This document shows, piece after piece, positions 37,610 through 52,500 of a stretch of 64,000 nucleotides of DNA (within the stretch, counting starts at the first letter, position 1; every line of letters starts with the position of its first letter). Under the pieces are notes generated by a model. It was not told the origin of the DNA. It searched no databases and saw only the letters and a program-made list of their open reading frames with translations. Both the position numbers and the translations under genes were made by a program. This DNA is from Auanema rhodensis (Eukaryota > Nematoda > Chromadorea > Rhabditida > Rhabditidae), in assembly GCA_964057225.1 (NCBI GenBank), contig OZ059899.1, forward strand, positions 21,398,501-21,462,500. The letters run 5' to 3'.

Positions 37610-40600
37610 TCAAAATTAGATTCCCCATGTCCATATTAGTCTAAAAACAAATTTTTATTGATATTGGTTCATGGTAACCATGACTTTGAAATTTACGTGA
37701 ACTTTAATTTATGCTAATTAAATGTACACGTGATGTGCACTTGGTATGTAACTCGCTTCACGTGAAAGATAAAGAGATGCGGTTTTCAAAATTAGATTCC
37801 CCATGTCCATATTAGTCTAAAAACAAATTTTTATTGATATTGGTTCATGGTAAACATGACTTTGAAATTTACGTGAACTTTAATTTATGCTAATTAAATG
37901 TACACGTGATGTGCACTTGGTATGTAACTCGCTTCACGTGAAAGATAAAGAGATGCGGTTTTCAAAATTAGATTCCCCATGTCCATATTAGTCTAAAAAC
38001 CAATTTTTAGTGATATTGGTGCATGGTAACCATGACTTTGAAATTTACGTGAACTTTAATTTATGCTAATTAAATGTACACGTGATGTGCACTTGGTATG
38101 TAACTCGCTTCACGTGAAAGATAAAGAGATGCGGTTTTCAAAATTAGATTCCCCATGTCCATATTAGTCTAAAAACAAATTTTTATTGATATTGGTTCAT
38201 GGTAACCATGACTTTGAAATTTACGTGAACTTTAATTTATGCTAATTAAATGTACACGTGATGTGCACTCGGTATGTAACTCGCTTCACGTGAAAGATAA
38301 AGAGATGCGGTTTTCAAAATTAGATTCCCCATGTCCATATTAGTCTAAAAACAAATTTTTATTGATATTGGTTCATGGTAAACATGACTTTGAAATTTAC
38401 GTGAACTTTAATTTATGCTAATTAAATGTACACGTGATGTGCACTTGGTATGTAACTCGCTTCACGTGAAAGATAAAGAGATGCGGTTTTCAAAATTAGA
38501 TTCCCCATGTCCATATTAGTCTAAAAACCAATTTTTATTGATATTGGTGCATGGTAACCATTACTTTGAAATTTACGTGAACTTTAATTTATGCTAATTA
38601 AATGTACACGTGATGTGCACTTGGTATGTAACTCGCTTCACGTGAAAGATAAAGAGATGCGGTTTTCAAAATTAGATTCCCCATGTCCATATTAGTCTAA
38701 AAACCAATTTTTATTGATATTGGTGCATGGTAACCATGACTTTGAAATTTACGTGAACTTTAATTTATGCTAATTAAATGTACACGTGATGTGCACTTGG
38801 TATGTAACTCGCTTCACGTGAAAGATAAAGAGATGCGGTTTTCAAAATTAGATTCCCCATGTCCATATTAGTCTAAAAACCAATTTTTATTGATATTGGT
38901 GCATGGTAACCATGACTTTGAAATTTACGTGAACTTTAATTTATGCTAATTAAATGTACACGTGATGTGCACTTGGTATGTAACTCGCTTCACGTGAAAG
39001 ATAAAGAGATGCGGTTTTCAAAATTAGATTCCCCATGTCCATATTAGTCTAAAAACAAATTTTTATTGATATTGGTTCATGGTAACCATGACTTTGAAAT
39101 TTACGTGAACTTTAATTTATGCTAATTAAATGTACACGTGATGTGCACTTGGTATGTAACTCGCTTCACGTGAAAGATAAAGAGATGCGGTTTTCAAAAT
39201 TAGATTCCCCATGTCCATATTAGTCTAAAAACCAATTTTTATTGATATTGGTGCATGGTAACCATGACTTTGAAATTTACGTGAACTTTAATTTATGCTA
39301 ATTAAATGTACACGTGATGTGCACTTGGTATGTAACTCGCTTCACGTGAAAGATAAAGAGATGCGGTTTTCAAAATTAGATTCCCCATGTCCATATTAGT
39401 CTAAAAACAAATTTTTATTGATATTGGTTCATGGTAACCATGACTTTGAAATTTACGTGAACTTTAATTTATGTTAATTAAATGTACACGTGATGTGCAC
39501 TTGGTATGTAACTCGCTTCACGTGAGAGATAAAGAGATGCGGTTTTTAAAATTAGATTCCCCATGTCCATATTAGTCTAAAAACCAATTTTTATTGATAT
39601 TGGTGCATGGTAACCATGACTTTGAAATTTACGTGAACTTTAATTTATGCTAATTAAATGTACACGTGATGTGCACTTGGTATGTAACTCGCTTCACGTG
39701 AAAGATAAAGAGATGCGGTTTTCAAAATTAGATTCCCCATGTCCATATTAGTCTAAAAACAAATTTTTATTGATATTGGTTCATGGTAAACATGACTTTG
39801 AAATTTACGTGAACTTTAATTTATGCTAATTAAATGTACACGTGATGTGCACTTGGTATGTAACTCGCTTCACGTGAAAGATAAAGAGATGCGGTTTTCA
39901 AAATTAGATTCCCCATGTCCATATTAGTCTAAAAACCAATTTTTATTGATATTGGTGCATGGTAACCATGACTTTGAAATTTACGTGAACTTTAATTTAT
40001 GCTAATTAAATGTACACGTGATGTGCACTTGGTATGTAACTCGCTTCACGTGAAAGATAAAGAGATGCGGTTTTCAAAATTAGATTCCCCATGTCCATAT
40101 TAGTCTAAAAACAAATTTTTATTGATATTGGTTCATGGTAACCATGACTTTGAAATTTACGTGAACTTTAATTTATGCTAATTAAATGTACACGTGATGT
40201 GCACTTGGTATGTAACTCGCTTCACGTGAAAGATAAAGAGATGCGGTTTTCAAAATTAGATTCCCCATGTCCATATTAGTCTAAAAACAAATTTTTATTG
40301 ATATTGGTTCATGGTAAACATGACTTTGAAATTTACGTGAACTTTAATTTATGCTAATTAAATGTACACGTGATGTGCACTTGGTATGTAACTCGCTTCA
40401 CGTGAAAGATAAAGAGATGCGGTTTTCAAAATTAGATTCCCCATGTCCATATTAGTCTAAAAACCAATTTTTAGTGATATTGGTGCATGGTAACCATGAC
40501 TTTGAAATTTACGTGAACTTTAATTTATGCTAATTAAATGTACACGTGATGTGCACTTGGTATGTAACTCGCTTCACGTGAAAGATAAAGAGATGCGGTT

Positions 40601-42185
40601 TTCAAAATTAGATTCCCCATGTCCATATTAGTCTAAAAACAAATTTTTATTGATATTGGTTCATGGTAACCATGACTTTGAAATTTACGTGAACTTTAAT
40701 TTATGCTAATTAAATGTACACGTGATGTGCACTCGGTATGTAACTCGCTTCACGTGAAAGATAAAGAGATGCGGTTTTCAAAATTAGATTCCCCATGTCC
40801 ATATTAGTCTAAAAACAAATTTTTATTGATATTGGTTCATGGTAAACATGACTTTGAAATTTACGTGAACTTTAATTTATGCTAATTAAATGTACACGTG
40901 ATGTGCACTTGGTATGTAACTCGCTTCACGTGAAAGATAAAGAGATGCGGTTTTCAAAATTAGATTCCCCATGTCCATATTAGTCTAAAAACCAATTTTT
41001 ATTGATATTGGTGCATGGTAACCATTACTTTGAAATTTACGTGAACTTTAATTTATGTTAATTAAATGTACACGTGATGTGCACTTGGTATGTAACTCGC
41101 TTCACGTGAAAGATAAAGAGATGCGGTTTTCAAAATTAGATTCCCCATGTCCATATTAGTCTAAAAACCAATTTTTATTGATATTGGTGCATGGTAACCA
41201 TGACTTTGAAATTTACGTGAACTTTAATTTATGCTAATTAAATGTACACGTGATGTGCACTTGGTATGTAACTCGCTTCACGTGAAAGATAAAGAGATGC
41301 GGTTTTCAAAATTAGATTCCCCATGTCCATATTAGTCTAAAAACCAATTTTTATTGATATTGGTGCATGGTAACCATGACTTTGAAATTTACGTGAACTT
41401 TAATTTATGCTAATTAAATGTACACGTGATGTGCACTTGGTATGTAACTCGCTTCACGTGAAAGATAAAGAGATGCGGTTTTCAAAATTAGATTCCCCAT
41501 GTCCATATTAGTCTAAAAACAAATTTTTATTGATATTGGTTCATGGTAACCATGACTTTGAAATTTACGTGAACTTTAATTTATGCTAATTAAATGTACA
41601 CGTGATGTGCACTTGGTATGTAACTCGCTTCACGTGAAAGATAAAGAGATGCGGTTTTCAAAATTAGATTCCCCATGTCCATATTAGTCTAAAAACCAAT
41701 TTTTATTGATATTGGTGCATGGTAACCATGACTTTGAAATTTACGTGAACTTTAATTTATGCTAATTAAATGTACACGTGATGTGCACTTGGTATGTAAC
41801 TCGCTTCACGTGAAAGATAAAGAGATGCGGTTTTCAAAATTAGATTCCCCATGTCCATATTAGTCTAAAAACAAATTTTTATTGATATTGGTTCATGGTA
41901 ACCATGACTTTGAAATTTACGTGAACTTTAATTTATGTTAATTAAATGTACACGTGATGTGCACTTGGTATGTAACTCGCTTCACGTGAGAGATAAAGAG
42001 ATGCGGTTTTTAAAATTAGATTCCCCATGTCCATATTAGTCTAAAAACCAATTTTTATTGATATTGGTGCATGGTAACCATGACTTTGAAATTTACGTGA
42101 ACTTTAATTTATGCTAATTAAATGTACACGTGATGTGCACTTGGTATGTAACTCGCTTCACGTGAAAGATAAAGAGATGCGGTTT
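37610..42185. repeat. Satellite B 14-monomer higher-order repeat (2464 bp)
   Basis: Twelve monomers at 37610-39721 are repeated in order at 40074-42185, with two unmatched monomers (39722-40073) between. Four rare markers keep the exact 2464-bp shift: TTTTAGTGATA (38007/40471), GCACTCGGTA (38267/40731), ACCATTACTT (38561/41025) and CGTGAGAGAT (39521/41985). One difference is TGTTAATT near 41057 against TGCTAATT in the first copy. This is the longest clean duplication I could follow in satellite B. Confidence 0.87.
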
Positions 42186-45001
42186 TCAAAATTAGATTCC
42201 CCATGTCCATATTAGTCTAAAAACAAATTTTTATTGATATTGGTTCATGGTAACCATGACTTTGAAATTTACGTGAACTTTAATTTATGCTAATTAAATG
42301 TACACGTGATGTGCACTTGGTATGTAACTCGCTTCACGTGAAAGATAAAGAGATGCGGTTTTCAAAATTAGATTCCCCATGTCCATATTAGTCTAAAAAC
42401 AAATTTTTATTGATATTGGTTCATGGTAAACATGACTTTGAAATTTACGTGAACTTTAATTTATGCTAATTAAATGTACACGTGATGTGCACTTGGTATG
42501 TAACTCGCTTCACGTGAAAGATAAAGAGATGCGGTTTTTAAAATTAGATTCCCCATGTCCATATTAGTCTAAAAACCAATTTTTATTGATATTGGTGCAT
42601 GGTAACCATGACTTTGAAATTTACGTGAACTTTAATTTATGCTAATTAAATGTACACGTGATGTGCACTTGGTATGTAACTCGCTTCACGTGAAAGATAA
42701 AGAGATGCGGTTTTCAAAATTAGATTCCCCATGTCCATATTAGTCTAAAAACAAATTTTTATTGATATTGGTTCATGGTAACCATGACTTTGAAATTTAC
42801 GTGAACTTTAATTTATGCTAATTAAATGTACACGTGATGTGCACTTGGTATGTAACTCGCTTCACGTGAAAGATAAAGAGATGCGGTTTTCAAAATTAGA
42901 TTCCCCATGTCCATATTAGTCTAAAAACAAATTTTTATTGATATTGGTTCATGGTAAACATGACTTTGAAATTTACGTGAACTTTAATTTATGTTAATTA
43001 AATGTACACGTGATGTGCACTTGGTATGTAACTCGCTTCACGTGAAAGATAAAGAGATGCGGTTTTCAAAATTAGATTCCCCATGTCCATATTAGTCTAA
43101 AAACAAATTTTTATTGATATTGGTGCATGGTAACCATGACTTTGAAATTTACGTGAACTTTAATTTATGTTAATTAAATGTACACGTGATGTGCACTTGG
43201 TATGTAACTCGCTTCACGTGAAAGATAAAGAGATGCGGTTTTCAAAATTAGATTCCCCATGTCCATATTAGTCTAAAAACAAATTTTTATTGATAATGGT
43301 TCATGGTAAACATGACTTTGAAATTTACGTGAACTTTAATTTATGTTAATTAAATGTACACGTGATGTGCACTTGGTATGTAACTCGCTTCACGTGAAAG
43401 ATAAAGAGATGCGGTTCTCAAAATTAGATTCCCCATGTCCATATTAGTCTAAAAACAAATTTTTATTGATATTGGTTCATGGTAAACATGACTTTGAAAT
43501 TTACGTGAACTTTAATTTATGCTAATTAAATGTACACGTGATGTGCACTTGGTATGTAACTCGCTTCACGTGAAAGATAAAGAGATGCGGTTTTTAAAAT
43601 TAGATTCCCCATGTCCATATTAGTCTAAAAACCAATTTTTATTGATATTGGTTCATGGTAACCATGACTTTGAAATTTACGTGAACTTTAATTTATGCTA
43701 ATTAAATGTACACGTGATGTGCACTTGGTATGTAACTCGCTTCACGTGAAAGATAAAGAGATGCGGTTTTCAAAATTAGATTCCCCATGTCCATATTAGT
43801 CTAAAAACCAATTTTTATTGATATTGGTGCATGGTAACCATGACTTTGAAATTTACGTGAACTTTAATTTATGCTAATTAAATGTACACGTGATGTGCAC
43901 TTGGTATGTAACTCGCTTCACGTGAAAGATAAAGAGATGCGGTTTTCAAAATTAGATTCCCCATGTCCATATTAGTCTAAAAACAAATTTTTATTGATAT
44001 TGGTTCATGGTAACCATGACTTTGAAATTTACGTGAACTTTAATTTATGTTAATTAAATGTACACGTGATGTGCACTTGGTATGTAACTCGCTTCACGTG
44101 AGAGATAAAGAGATGCGGTTTTTAAAATTAGATTCCCCATGTCCATATTAGTCTAAAAACCAATTTTTATTGATATTGGTGCATGGTAACCATGACTTTG
44201 AAATTTACGTGAACTTTAATTTATGCTAATTAAATGTACACGTGATGTGCACTTGGTATGTAACTCGCTTCACGTGAAAGATAAAGAGATGCGGTTTTCA
44301 AAATTAGATTCCCCATGTCCATATTAGTCTAAAAACAAATTTTTATTGATATTGGTTCATGGTAACCATGACTTTGAAATTTACGTGAACTTTAATTTAT
44401 GCTAATTAAATGTACACGTGATGTGCACTTGGTATGTAACTCGCTTCACGTGAAAGATAAAGAGATGCGGTTTTCAAAATTAGATTCCCCATGTCCATAT
44501 TAGTCTAAAAACAAATTTTTATTGATATTGGTTCATGGTAAACATGACTTTGAAATTTACGTGAACTTTAATTTATGTTAATTAAATGTACACGTGATGT
44601 GCACTTGGTATGTAACTCGCTTCACGTGAAAGATAAAGAGATGCGGTTTTCAAAATTAGATTCCCCATGTCCATATTAGTCTAAAAACAAATTTTTATTG
44701 ATATTGGTGCATGGTAACCATGACTTTGAAATTTACGTGAACTTTAATTTATGCTAATTAAATGTACACGTGATGTGCACTTGGTATGTAACTCGCTTCA
44801 CGTGAAAGATAAAGAGATGCGGTTTTCAAAATTAGATTCCCCATGTCCATATTAGTCTAAAAACAAATTTTTATTGATATTGGTTCATGGTAAACATGAC
44901 TTTGAAATTTACGTGAACTTTAATTTATGTTAATTAAATGTACACGTGATGTGCACTTGGTATGTAACTCGCTTCACGTGAAAGATAAAGAGATGCGGTT
45001 T
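41834..45001. repeat. Satellite B duplication missing three monomers
   Basis: Monomers at 41834-42361 match 43946-44473 with a 2112-bp shift, marked by TGTTAATT plus CGTGAGAGAT at 41985/44097. The next matching stretch, 42890-43417, corresponds to 44474-45001 with a 1584-bp shift, marked by a beta copy with TGTTAATT and an unusual AACAAA/GGTGC/AACC recombinant. The difference of 528 bp is exactly three monomers (42362-42889) absent from the second block. The first three monomers also lie in or next to the 14-monomer repeat. Confidence 0.78.
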
Positions 45002-46580
45002 TCAAAATTAGATTCCCCATGTCCATATTAGTCTAAAAACAAATTTTTATTGATATTGGTTCATGGTAAACATGACTTTGAAATTTACGTGAACTTTAAT
45101 TTATGTTAATTAAATGTACACGTGATGTGCACTTGGTATGTAACTCGCTTCACGTGAAAGATAAAGAGATGCGGTTTTCAAAATTAGATTCCCCATGTCC
45201 ATATTAGTCTAAAAACAAATTTTTATTGATATTGGTTCATGGTAAACATGACTTTGAAATTTACGTGAACTTTAATTTATGCTAATTAAATGTACACGTG
45301 ATGTGCACTTGGTATGTAACTCGCTTCACGTGAAAGATAAAGAGATGCGGTTTTCAAAATTAGATTCCCCATGTCCATATTAGTCTAAAAACCAATTTTT
45401 ATTGATATTGGTGCATGGTAACCATGACTTTGAAATTTACGTGAACTTTAATTTATGCTAATTAAATGTACACGTGATGTGCACTTGGTATGTAACTCGC
45501 TTCACGTGAAAGATAAAGAGATGCGGTTTTTAAAATTAGATTCCCCATGTCCATATTAGTCTAAAAACCAATTTTTATTGATATTGGTGCATGGTAACCA
45601 TGACTTTGAAATTTACGTGAACTTTAATTTATGCTAATTAAATGTACACGTGATGTGCACTTGGTATGTAACTCGCTTCACGTGAAAGATAAAGAGATGC
45701 GGTTTTTAAAATTAGATTCCCCATGTCCATATTAGTCTAAAAACCAATTTTTATTGATATTGGTGCATGGTAACCATGACTTTGAAATTTACGTGAACTT
45801 TAATTTATGCTAATTAAATGTACACGTGATGTGCACTTGGTATGTAACTCGCTTCACGTGAAAGATAAAGAGATGCGGTTTTCAAAATTAGATTCCCCAT
45901 GTCCATATTAGTCTAAAAACAAATTTTTATTGATATTGGTTCATGGTAAACATGACTTTGAAATTTACGTGAACTTTAATTTATGCTAATTAAATGTACA
46001 CGTGATGTGCACTTGGTATGTAACTCGCTTCACGTGAAAGATAAAGAGATGCGGTTTTCAAAATTAGATTCCCCATGTCCATATTAGTCTAAAAACCAAT
46101 TTTTATTGATATTGGTGCATGGTAACCATGACTTTGAAATTTACGTGAACTTTAATTTATGCTAATTAAATGTACACGTGATGTGCACTTGGTATGTAAC
46201 TCGCTTCACGTGAAAGATAAAGAGATGCGGTTTTCAAAATTAGATTCCCCATGTCCATATTAGTCTAAAAACAAATTTTTATTGATATTGGTTCATGGTA
46301 ACCATGACTTTGAAATTTACGTGAACTTTAATTTATGCTAATTAAATGTACACGTGATGTGCACTTGGTATGTAACTCGCTTCACGTGAAAGATAAAGAG
46401 ATGCGGTTTTCAAAATTAGATTCCCCATGTCCATATTAGTCTAAAAACCAATTTTTATTGATATTGGTGCATGGTAACCATGACTTTGAAATTTACGTGA
46501 ACTTTAATTTATGCTAATTAAATGTACACGTGATGTGCACTTGGTATGTAACTCGCTTCACGTGAAAGATAAAGAGATGC
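45002..46580. repeat. Satellite B regular copies before the indel-rich part
   Basis: Nine monomers keep exact 176-bp spacing. Beta copies with TGTTAATT (near 45103) give way to alpha copies, two of which follow TTTTTAAAATT in succession (near 45530 and 45706). I could not link this stretch to another block with rare markers. Confidence 0.7.
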
Positions 46581-49500
46581 GGTTTTCAAATTAGATTCCC
46601 CATGTCCATATTAGTCTAAAAACAAATTTTTATTGATATTGGTTCATGGTAACCATGACTTTGAAATTTACGTGAACTTTAATTTATGTTAATTAAATGT
46701 ACACGTGATGTGCACTTGGTATGTAACTCGCTTCACGTGAAAGATAAAGAGATGCGGTTTTCAAAATTAGATTCCCCATGTCCATATTAGTCTAAAAACA
46801 AATTTTTATTGATATTGGTTCATGGTAAACATGACTTTGAAATTTACGTGAACTTTAATTTATGCTAATTAAATGTACACGTGATGTGCACTTGGTATGT
46901 AACTCGCTTCACGTGAAAGATAAAGAGATGCGGTTTTCAAATTAGATTCCCCATGTCCATATTAGTCTAAAAACCAATTTTTATTGATATTGGTGCATGG
47001 TAACCATGACTTTGAAATTTACGTGAACTTTAATTTATGCTAATTAAATGTACACGTGATGTGCACTTGGTATGTAACTCGCTTCACGTGAAAGATAAAG
47101 AGATGCGGTTTTCAAAATTAGATTCCCCATGTCCATATTAGTCTAAAAACCAATTTTTATTGATATTGGTGCATGGTAACCATGACTTTGAAATTTACGT
47201 GAACTTTAATTTATGCTAATTAAATGTACACGTGATGTGCACTTGGTATGTAACTCGCTTCACGTGAAAGATAAAGAGATGCGGTTTCAAAATTAGATTC
47301 CCCATGTCCATATTAGTCTAAAAACAATTTTTATTGATATTGGTGCATGGTAACCATGACTTTGAAATTTACGTGAACTTTAATTTATGCTAATTAAATG
47401 TACACGTGATGTGCACTTAGTATGTAACTCGCTTCACGTGAAAGATAAAGAGATGCGGTTTTCAAAATTAGATTCCCCATGTCCATATTAGTCTAAAAAC
47501 AAATTTTTATTGATATTGGTTCATGGTAACCATGACTTTGAAATTTACGTGAACTTTAATTTATGCTAATTAAATGTACACGTGATGTGCACTTGGTATG
47601 TAACTCGCTTCACGTGAAAGATAAAGAGATGCGGTTTTCAAATTAGATTCCCCATGTCCATATTAGTCTAAAAACAAATTTTTATTGATATTGGTTCATG
47701 GTAAACATGACTTTGAAATTTACGTGAACTTTAATTTATGTTAATTAAATGTACACGTGATGTGCACTTGGTATGTAACTCGCTTCACGTGAAAGATAAA
47801 GAGATGCGGTTTTCAAATTAGATTCCCCATGTCCATATTAGTCTAAAAACAATTTTTATTGATATTGGTTCATGGTAAACATGACTTTGAAATTTACGTG
47901 AACTTCAATTTATGCTAATTAAATGTACACGTGATGTGCACTTGGTATGTAACTCGCTTCACGTGAAAGATAAAGAGATGCGGTTTTCAAAATTAGATTC
48001 CCCATGTCCATATTAGTCTAAAAACCAATTTTATTGATATTGGTGCATGGTAACCATGACTTTGAAATTTACGTGAACTTTAATTTATGCTAATTAAATG
48101 TACACGTGATGTGCACTTGGTATGTAACTCGCTTCACGTGAAAGATAAAGAGATGCGGTTTTAAAATTAGATTCCCCATGTCCATATTAGTCTAAAAACA
48201 ATTTTTATTGATATTGGTGCATGGTAACCATGACTTTGAAATTTACGTGAACTTTAATTATGCTAATTAAATGTACACGTGATGTGCACTTGGTATGTAA
48301 CTCGCTTCACGTGAAAGATAAAGAGATGCGGTTTTTAAAATTAGATTCCCCATGTCCATATTAGTCTAAAAACCAATTTTTATTGATATTGGTGCATGGT
48401 AACCATGACTTTGAAATTTACGTGAACTTTAATTTATGCTAATTAAATGTACACGTGATGTGCACTTGGTATGTAACTCGCTTCACGTGAAAGATAAAGA
48501 GATGCGGTTTTCAAAATTAGATTCCCCATGTCCATATTAGTCTAAAAACAAATTTTTATTGATATTGGTTCATGGTAACCATGACTTTGAAATTTACGTG
48601 AACTTTAATTTATGCTAATTAAATGTACACGTGATGTGCACTTGGTATGTAACTCGCTTCACGTGAAAGATAAAGAGATGCGGTTTTCAAAATTAGATTC
48701 CCCATGTCCATATTAGTCTAAAAACCAATTTTTATTGATATTGGTGCATGGTAACCATGACTTTGAAATTTACGTGAACTTTAATTTATGCTAATTAAAT
48801 GTACACGTGATGTGCACTTGGTATGTAACTCGCTTCACGTGAAAGATAAAGAGATGCGGTTTTCAAATTAGATTCCCATGTCCATATTAGTCTAAAAACC
48901 AATTTTTATTGATATTGGTGCATGGTAACCATGACTTTGAAATTTACGTGAACTTTAATTTATGCTAATTAAATGTACACGTGATGTGCACTTGGTATGT
49001 AACTCGCTTCACGTGAAAGATAAAGAGATGCGGTTTTAAAATTAGATTCCCCATGTCCATATTAGTCTAAAAACCAATTTTTATTGATATTGGTGCATGG
49101 TAACCATGACTTTGAAATTTACGTGAACTTTAATTTATGCTAATTAAATGTACACGTGATGTGCACTTGGTAAGTAACTCGCTTCACGTGAAAGATAAAG
49201 AGATGCGGTTTTCAAAATTAGATTCCCCATGTCCATATTAGTCTAAAAACCAATTTTTATTGATATTGGTGCATGGTAACCATGACTTTGAAATTTACGT
49301 GAACTTTAATTTATGCTAATTAAATGTACACGTGATGTGCACTTGGTATGTAACTCGCTTCACGTGAAAGATAAAGAGATGCGGTTTTCAAAATTAGATT
49401 CCCCATGTCCATATTAGTCTAAAAACAAATTTTTATTGATATTGGTTCATGGTAAACATGACTTTGAAATTTACGTGAACTTTAATTTATGCTAATTAAA

Positions 49501-52500
49501 TGTACACGTGATGTGCACTTGGTATGTAACTCGCTTCACGTGAAAGATAAAGAGATGCGGTTTTCAAAATTAGATTCCCCATGTCCATATTAGTCTAAAA
49601 ACCAATTTTTATTGATATTGGTGCATGGTAACCATGACTTTGAAATTTACGTGAACTTTAATTTATGCTAATTAAATGTACACGTGATGTGCACTTGGTA
49701 TGTAACTCGCTTCACGTGAAAGATAAAGAGATGCGGTTTTTAAAATTAGATTCCCCATGTCCATATTAGTCTAAAAACCAATTTTTATTGATATTGGTGC
49801 ATGGTAACCATGACTTTGAAATTTACGTGAACTTTAATTTATGCTAATTAAATGTACACGTGATGTGCACTTGGTATGTAACTCGCTTCACGTGAAAGAT
49901 AAAGAGATGCGGTTTTTTAAAATTAGATTCCCCATGTCCATATTAGTCTAAAAACCAATTTTTATTGATATTGGTGCATGGTAACCATGACTTTGAAATT
50001 TACGTGAACTTTAATTTATGCTAATTAAATGTACACGTGATGTGCACTTGGTATGTAACTCGCTTCACGTGAAAGATAAAGAGATGCGGTTTTTCAAAAT
50101 TAGATTCCCCATGTCCATATTAGTCTAAAAACCAATTTTTATTGATATTGGTGCATGGTAACCATGACTTTGAAATTTACGTGAACTTTAATTTATGCTA
50201 ATTAAATGTACACGTGATGTGCACTTGGTATGTAACTCGCTTCACGTGAAAGATAAAGAGATGCGGTTTTCTAAAATTAGATTCCCCATGTCCATATTAG
50301 TCTAAAAACCAATTTTTATTGATATTGGTGCATGGTAACCATGACTTTGAAATTTACGTGAACTTTAATTTATGCTAATTAAATGTACACGTGATGTGCA
50401 CTTGGTATGTAACTCGCTTCACGTGAAAGATAAAGAGATGCGGTTTTTAAAATTAGATTCCCCATGTCCATATTAGTCTAAAAACCAATTTTTATTGATA
50501 TTGGTGCATGGTAACCATGACTTTGAAATTTACGTGAACTTTAATTTATGCTAATTAAATGTACACGTGATGTGCACTTGGTATGTAACTCGCTTCACGT
50601 GAAAGATAAAGAGATGCGGTTTCAAAATTAGATTCCCCATGTCCATATTAGTCTAAAAACAAATTTTTATTGATATTGGTTCATGGTAACCATGACTTTG
50701 AAATTTACGTGAACTTTAATTTATGCTAATTAAATGTACACGTGATGTGCACTTGGTATGTAACTCGCTTCACGTGAAAGATAAAGAGATGCGGTTTTCA
50801 AAATTAGATTCCCCATGTCCATATTAGTCTAAAAACAAATTTTTATTGATATTGGTTCATGGTAACCATGACTTTGAAATTTACGTGAACTTTAATTTAT
50901 GCTAATTAAATGTACACGTGATGTGCACTTGGTATGTAACTCGCTTCACGTGAAGATAAAGAGATGCGGTTTTCAAAATTAGATTCCCCATGTCCATATT
51001 AGTCTAAAAACCAATTTTTATTGATATTGGTGCATGGTAACCATGACTTTGAAATTTACGTGAACTTTAATTTATGCTAATTAAATGTACACGTGATGTG
51101 CACTTGGTATGTAACTCGCTTCACGTGAAAGATAAAGAGATGCGGTTTTCAAAATTAGATTCCCCATGTCCATATTAGTCTAAAAACAAATTTTTATTGA
51201 TATTGGTTCATGGTAAACATGACTTTGAAATTTACGTGAACTTTAATTTATGCTAATTAAATGTACACGTGATGTGCACTTGGTAAGTAACTCGCTTCAC
51301 GTGAAAGATAAAGAGATGCGGTTTTCAAAATTAGATTCCCCATGTCCATATTAGTCTAAAAACCAATTTTTATTGATATTGGTGCATGGTAACCATGACT
51401 TTGAAATTTACGTGAACTTTAATTTATGCTAATTAAATGTACACGTGATGTGCACTTGGTATGTAACTCGCTTCACGTGAAAGATAAAGAGATGCGGTTT
51501 TCAAAATTAGATTCCCCATGTCCATATTAGTCTAAAAACAAATTTTTATTGATATTGGTTCATGGTAACCATGACTTTGAAATTTACGTGAACTTTAATT
51601 TATGCTAATTAAATGTACACGTGATGTGCACTTGGTATGTAACTCGCTTCACGTGAAAGATAAAGAGATGCGGTTTTCAAAATTAGATTCCCCATGTCCA
51701 TATTAGTCTAAAAACAATTTTTATTGATATTGGTGCATGGTAACCATGACTTTGAAATTTACGTGAACTTTAATTTATGCTAATTAAATGTACACGTGAT
51801 GTGCACTTGGTATGTAACTCGCTTCACGTGAAAGATAAAGAGATGCGGTTTTCAAAATTAGATTCCCCATGTCCATATTAGTCTAAAAACCAATTTTTAT
51901 TGATATTGGTGCATGGTAACCATGACTTTGAAATTTACGTGAACTTTAATTTATGCTAATTAAATGTACACGTGATGTGCACTTGGTATGTAACTCGCTT
52001 CACGTGAAAGATAAAGAGATGCGGTTTTCAAAATTAGATTCCCCATGTCCATATTAGTCTAAAAACCAAATTTTATTGATATTGGTTCATGGTAACCATG
52101 ACTTTGAAATTTACGTGAACTTTAATTTATGCTAATTAAATGTACACGTGATGTGCACTTGGTATGTAACTCGCTTCACGTGAAAGATAAAGAGATGCGG
52201 TTTTCAAATTAGATTCCCCATGTCCATATTAGTCTAAAAACAAATTTTTATTGATATTGGTTCATGGTAACCATGACTTTGAAATTTACGTGAACTTTAA
52301 TTTATGCTAATTAAATGTACACGTGATGTGCACTTGGTATGTAACTCGCTTCACGTGAAAGATAAAGAGATGCGGTTTTTAAAATTAGATTCCCCATGTC
52401 CATATTAGTCTAAAAACCAATTTTTATTGATATTGGTGCATGGTAACCATGACTTTGAAATTTACGTGAACTTTAATTTATGCTAATTAAATGTACACGT

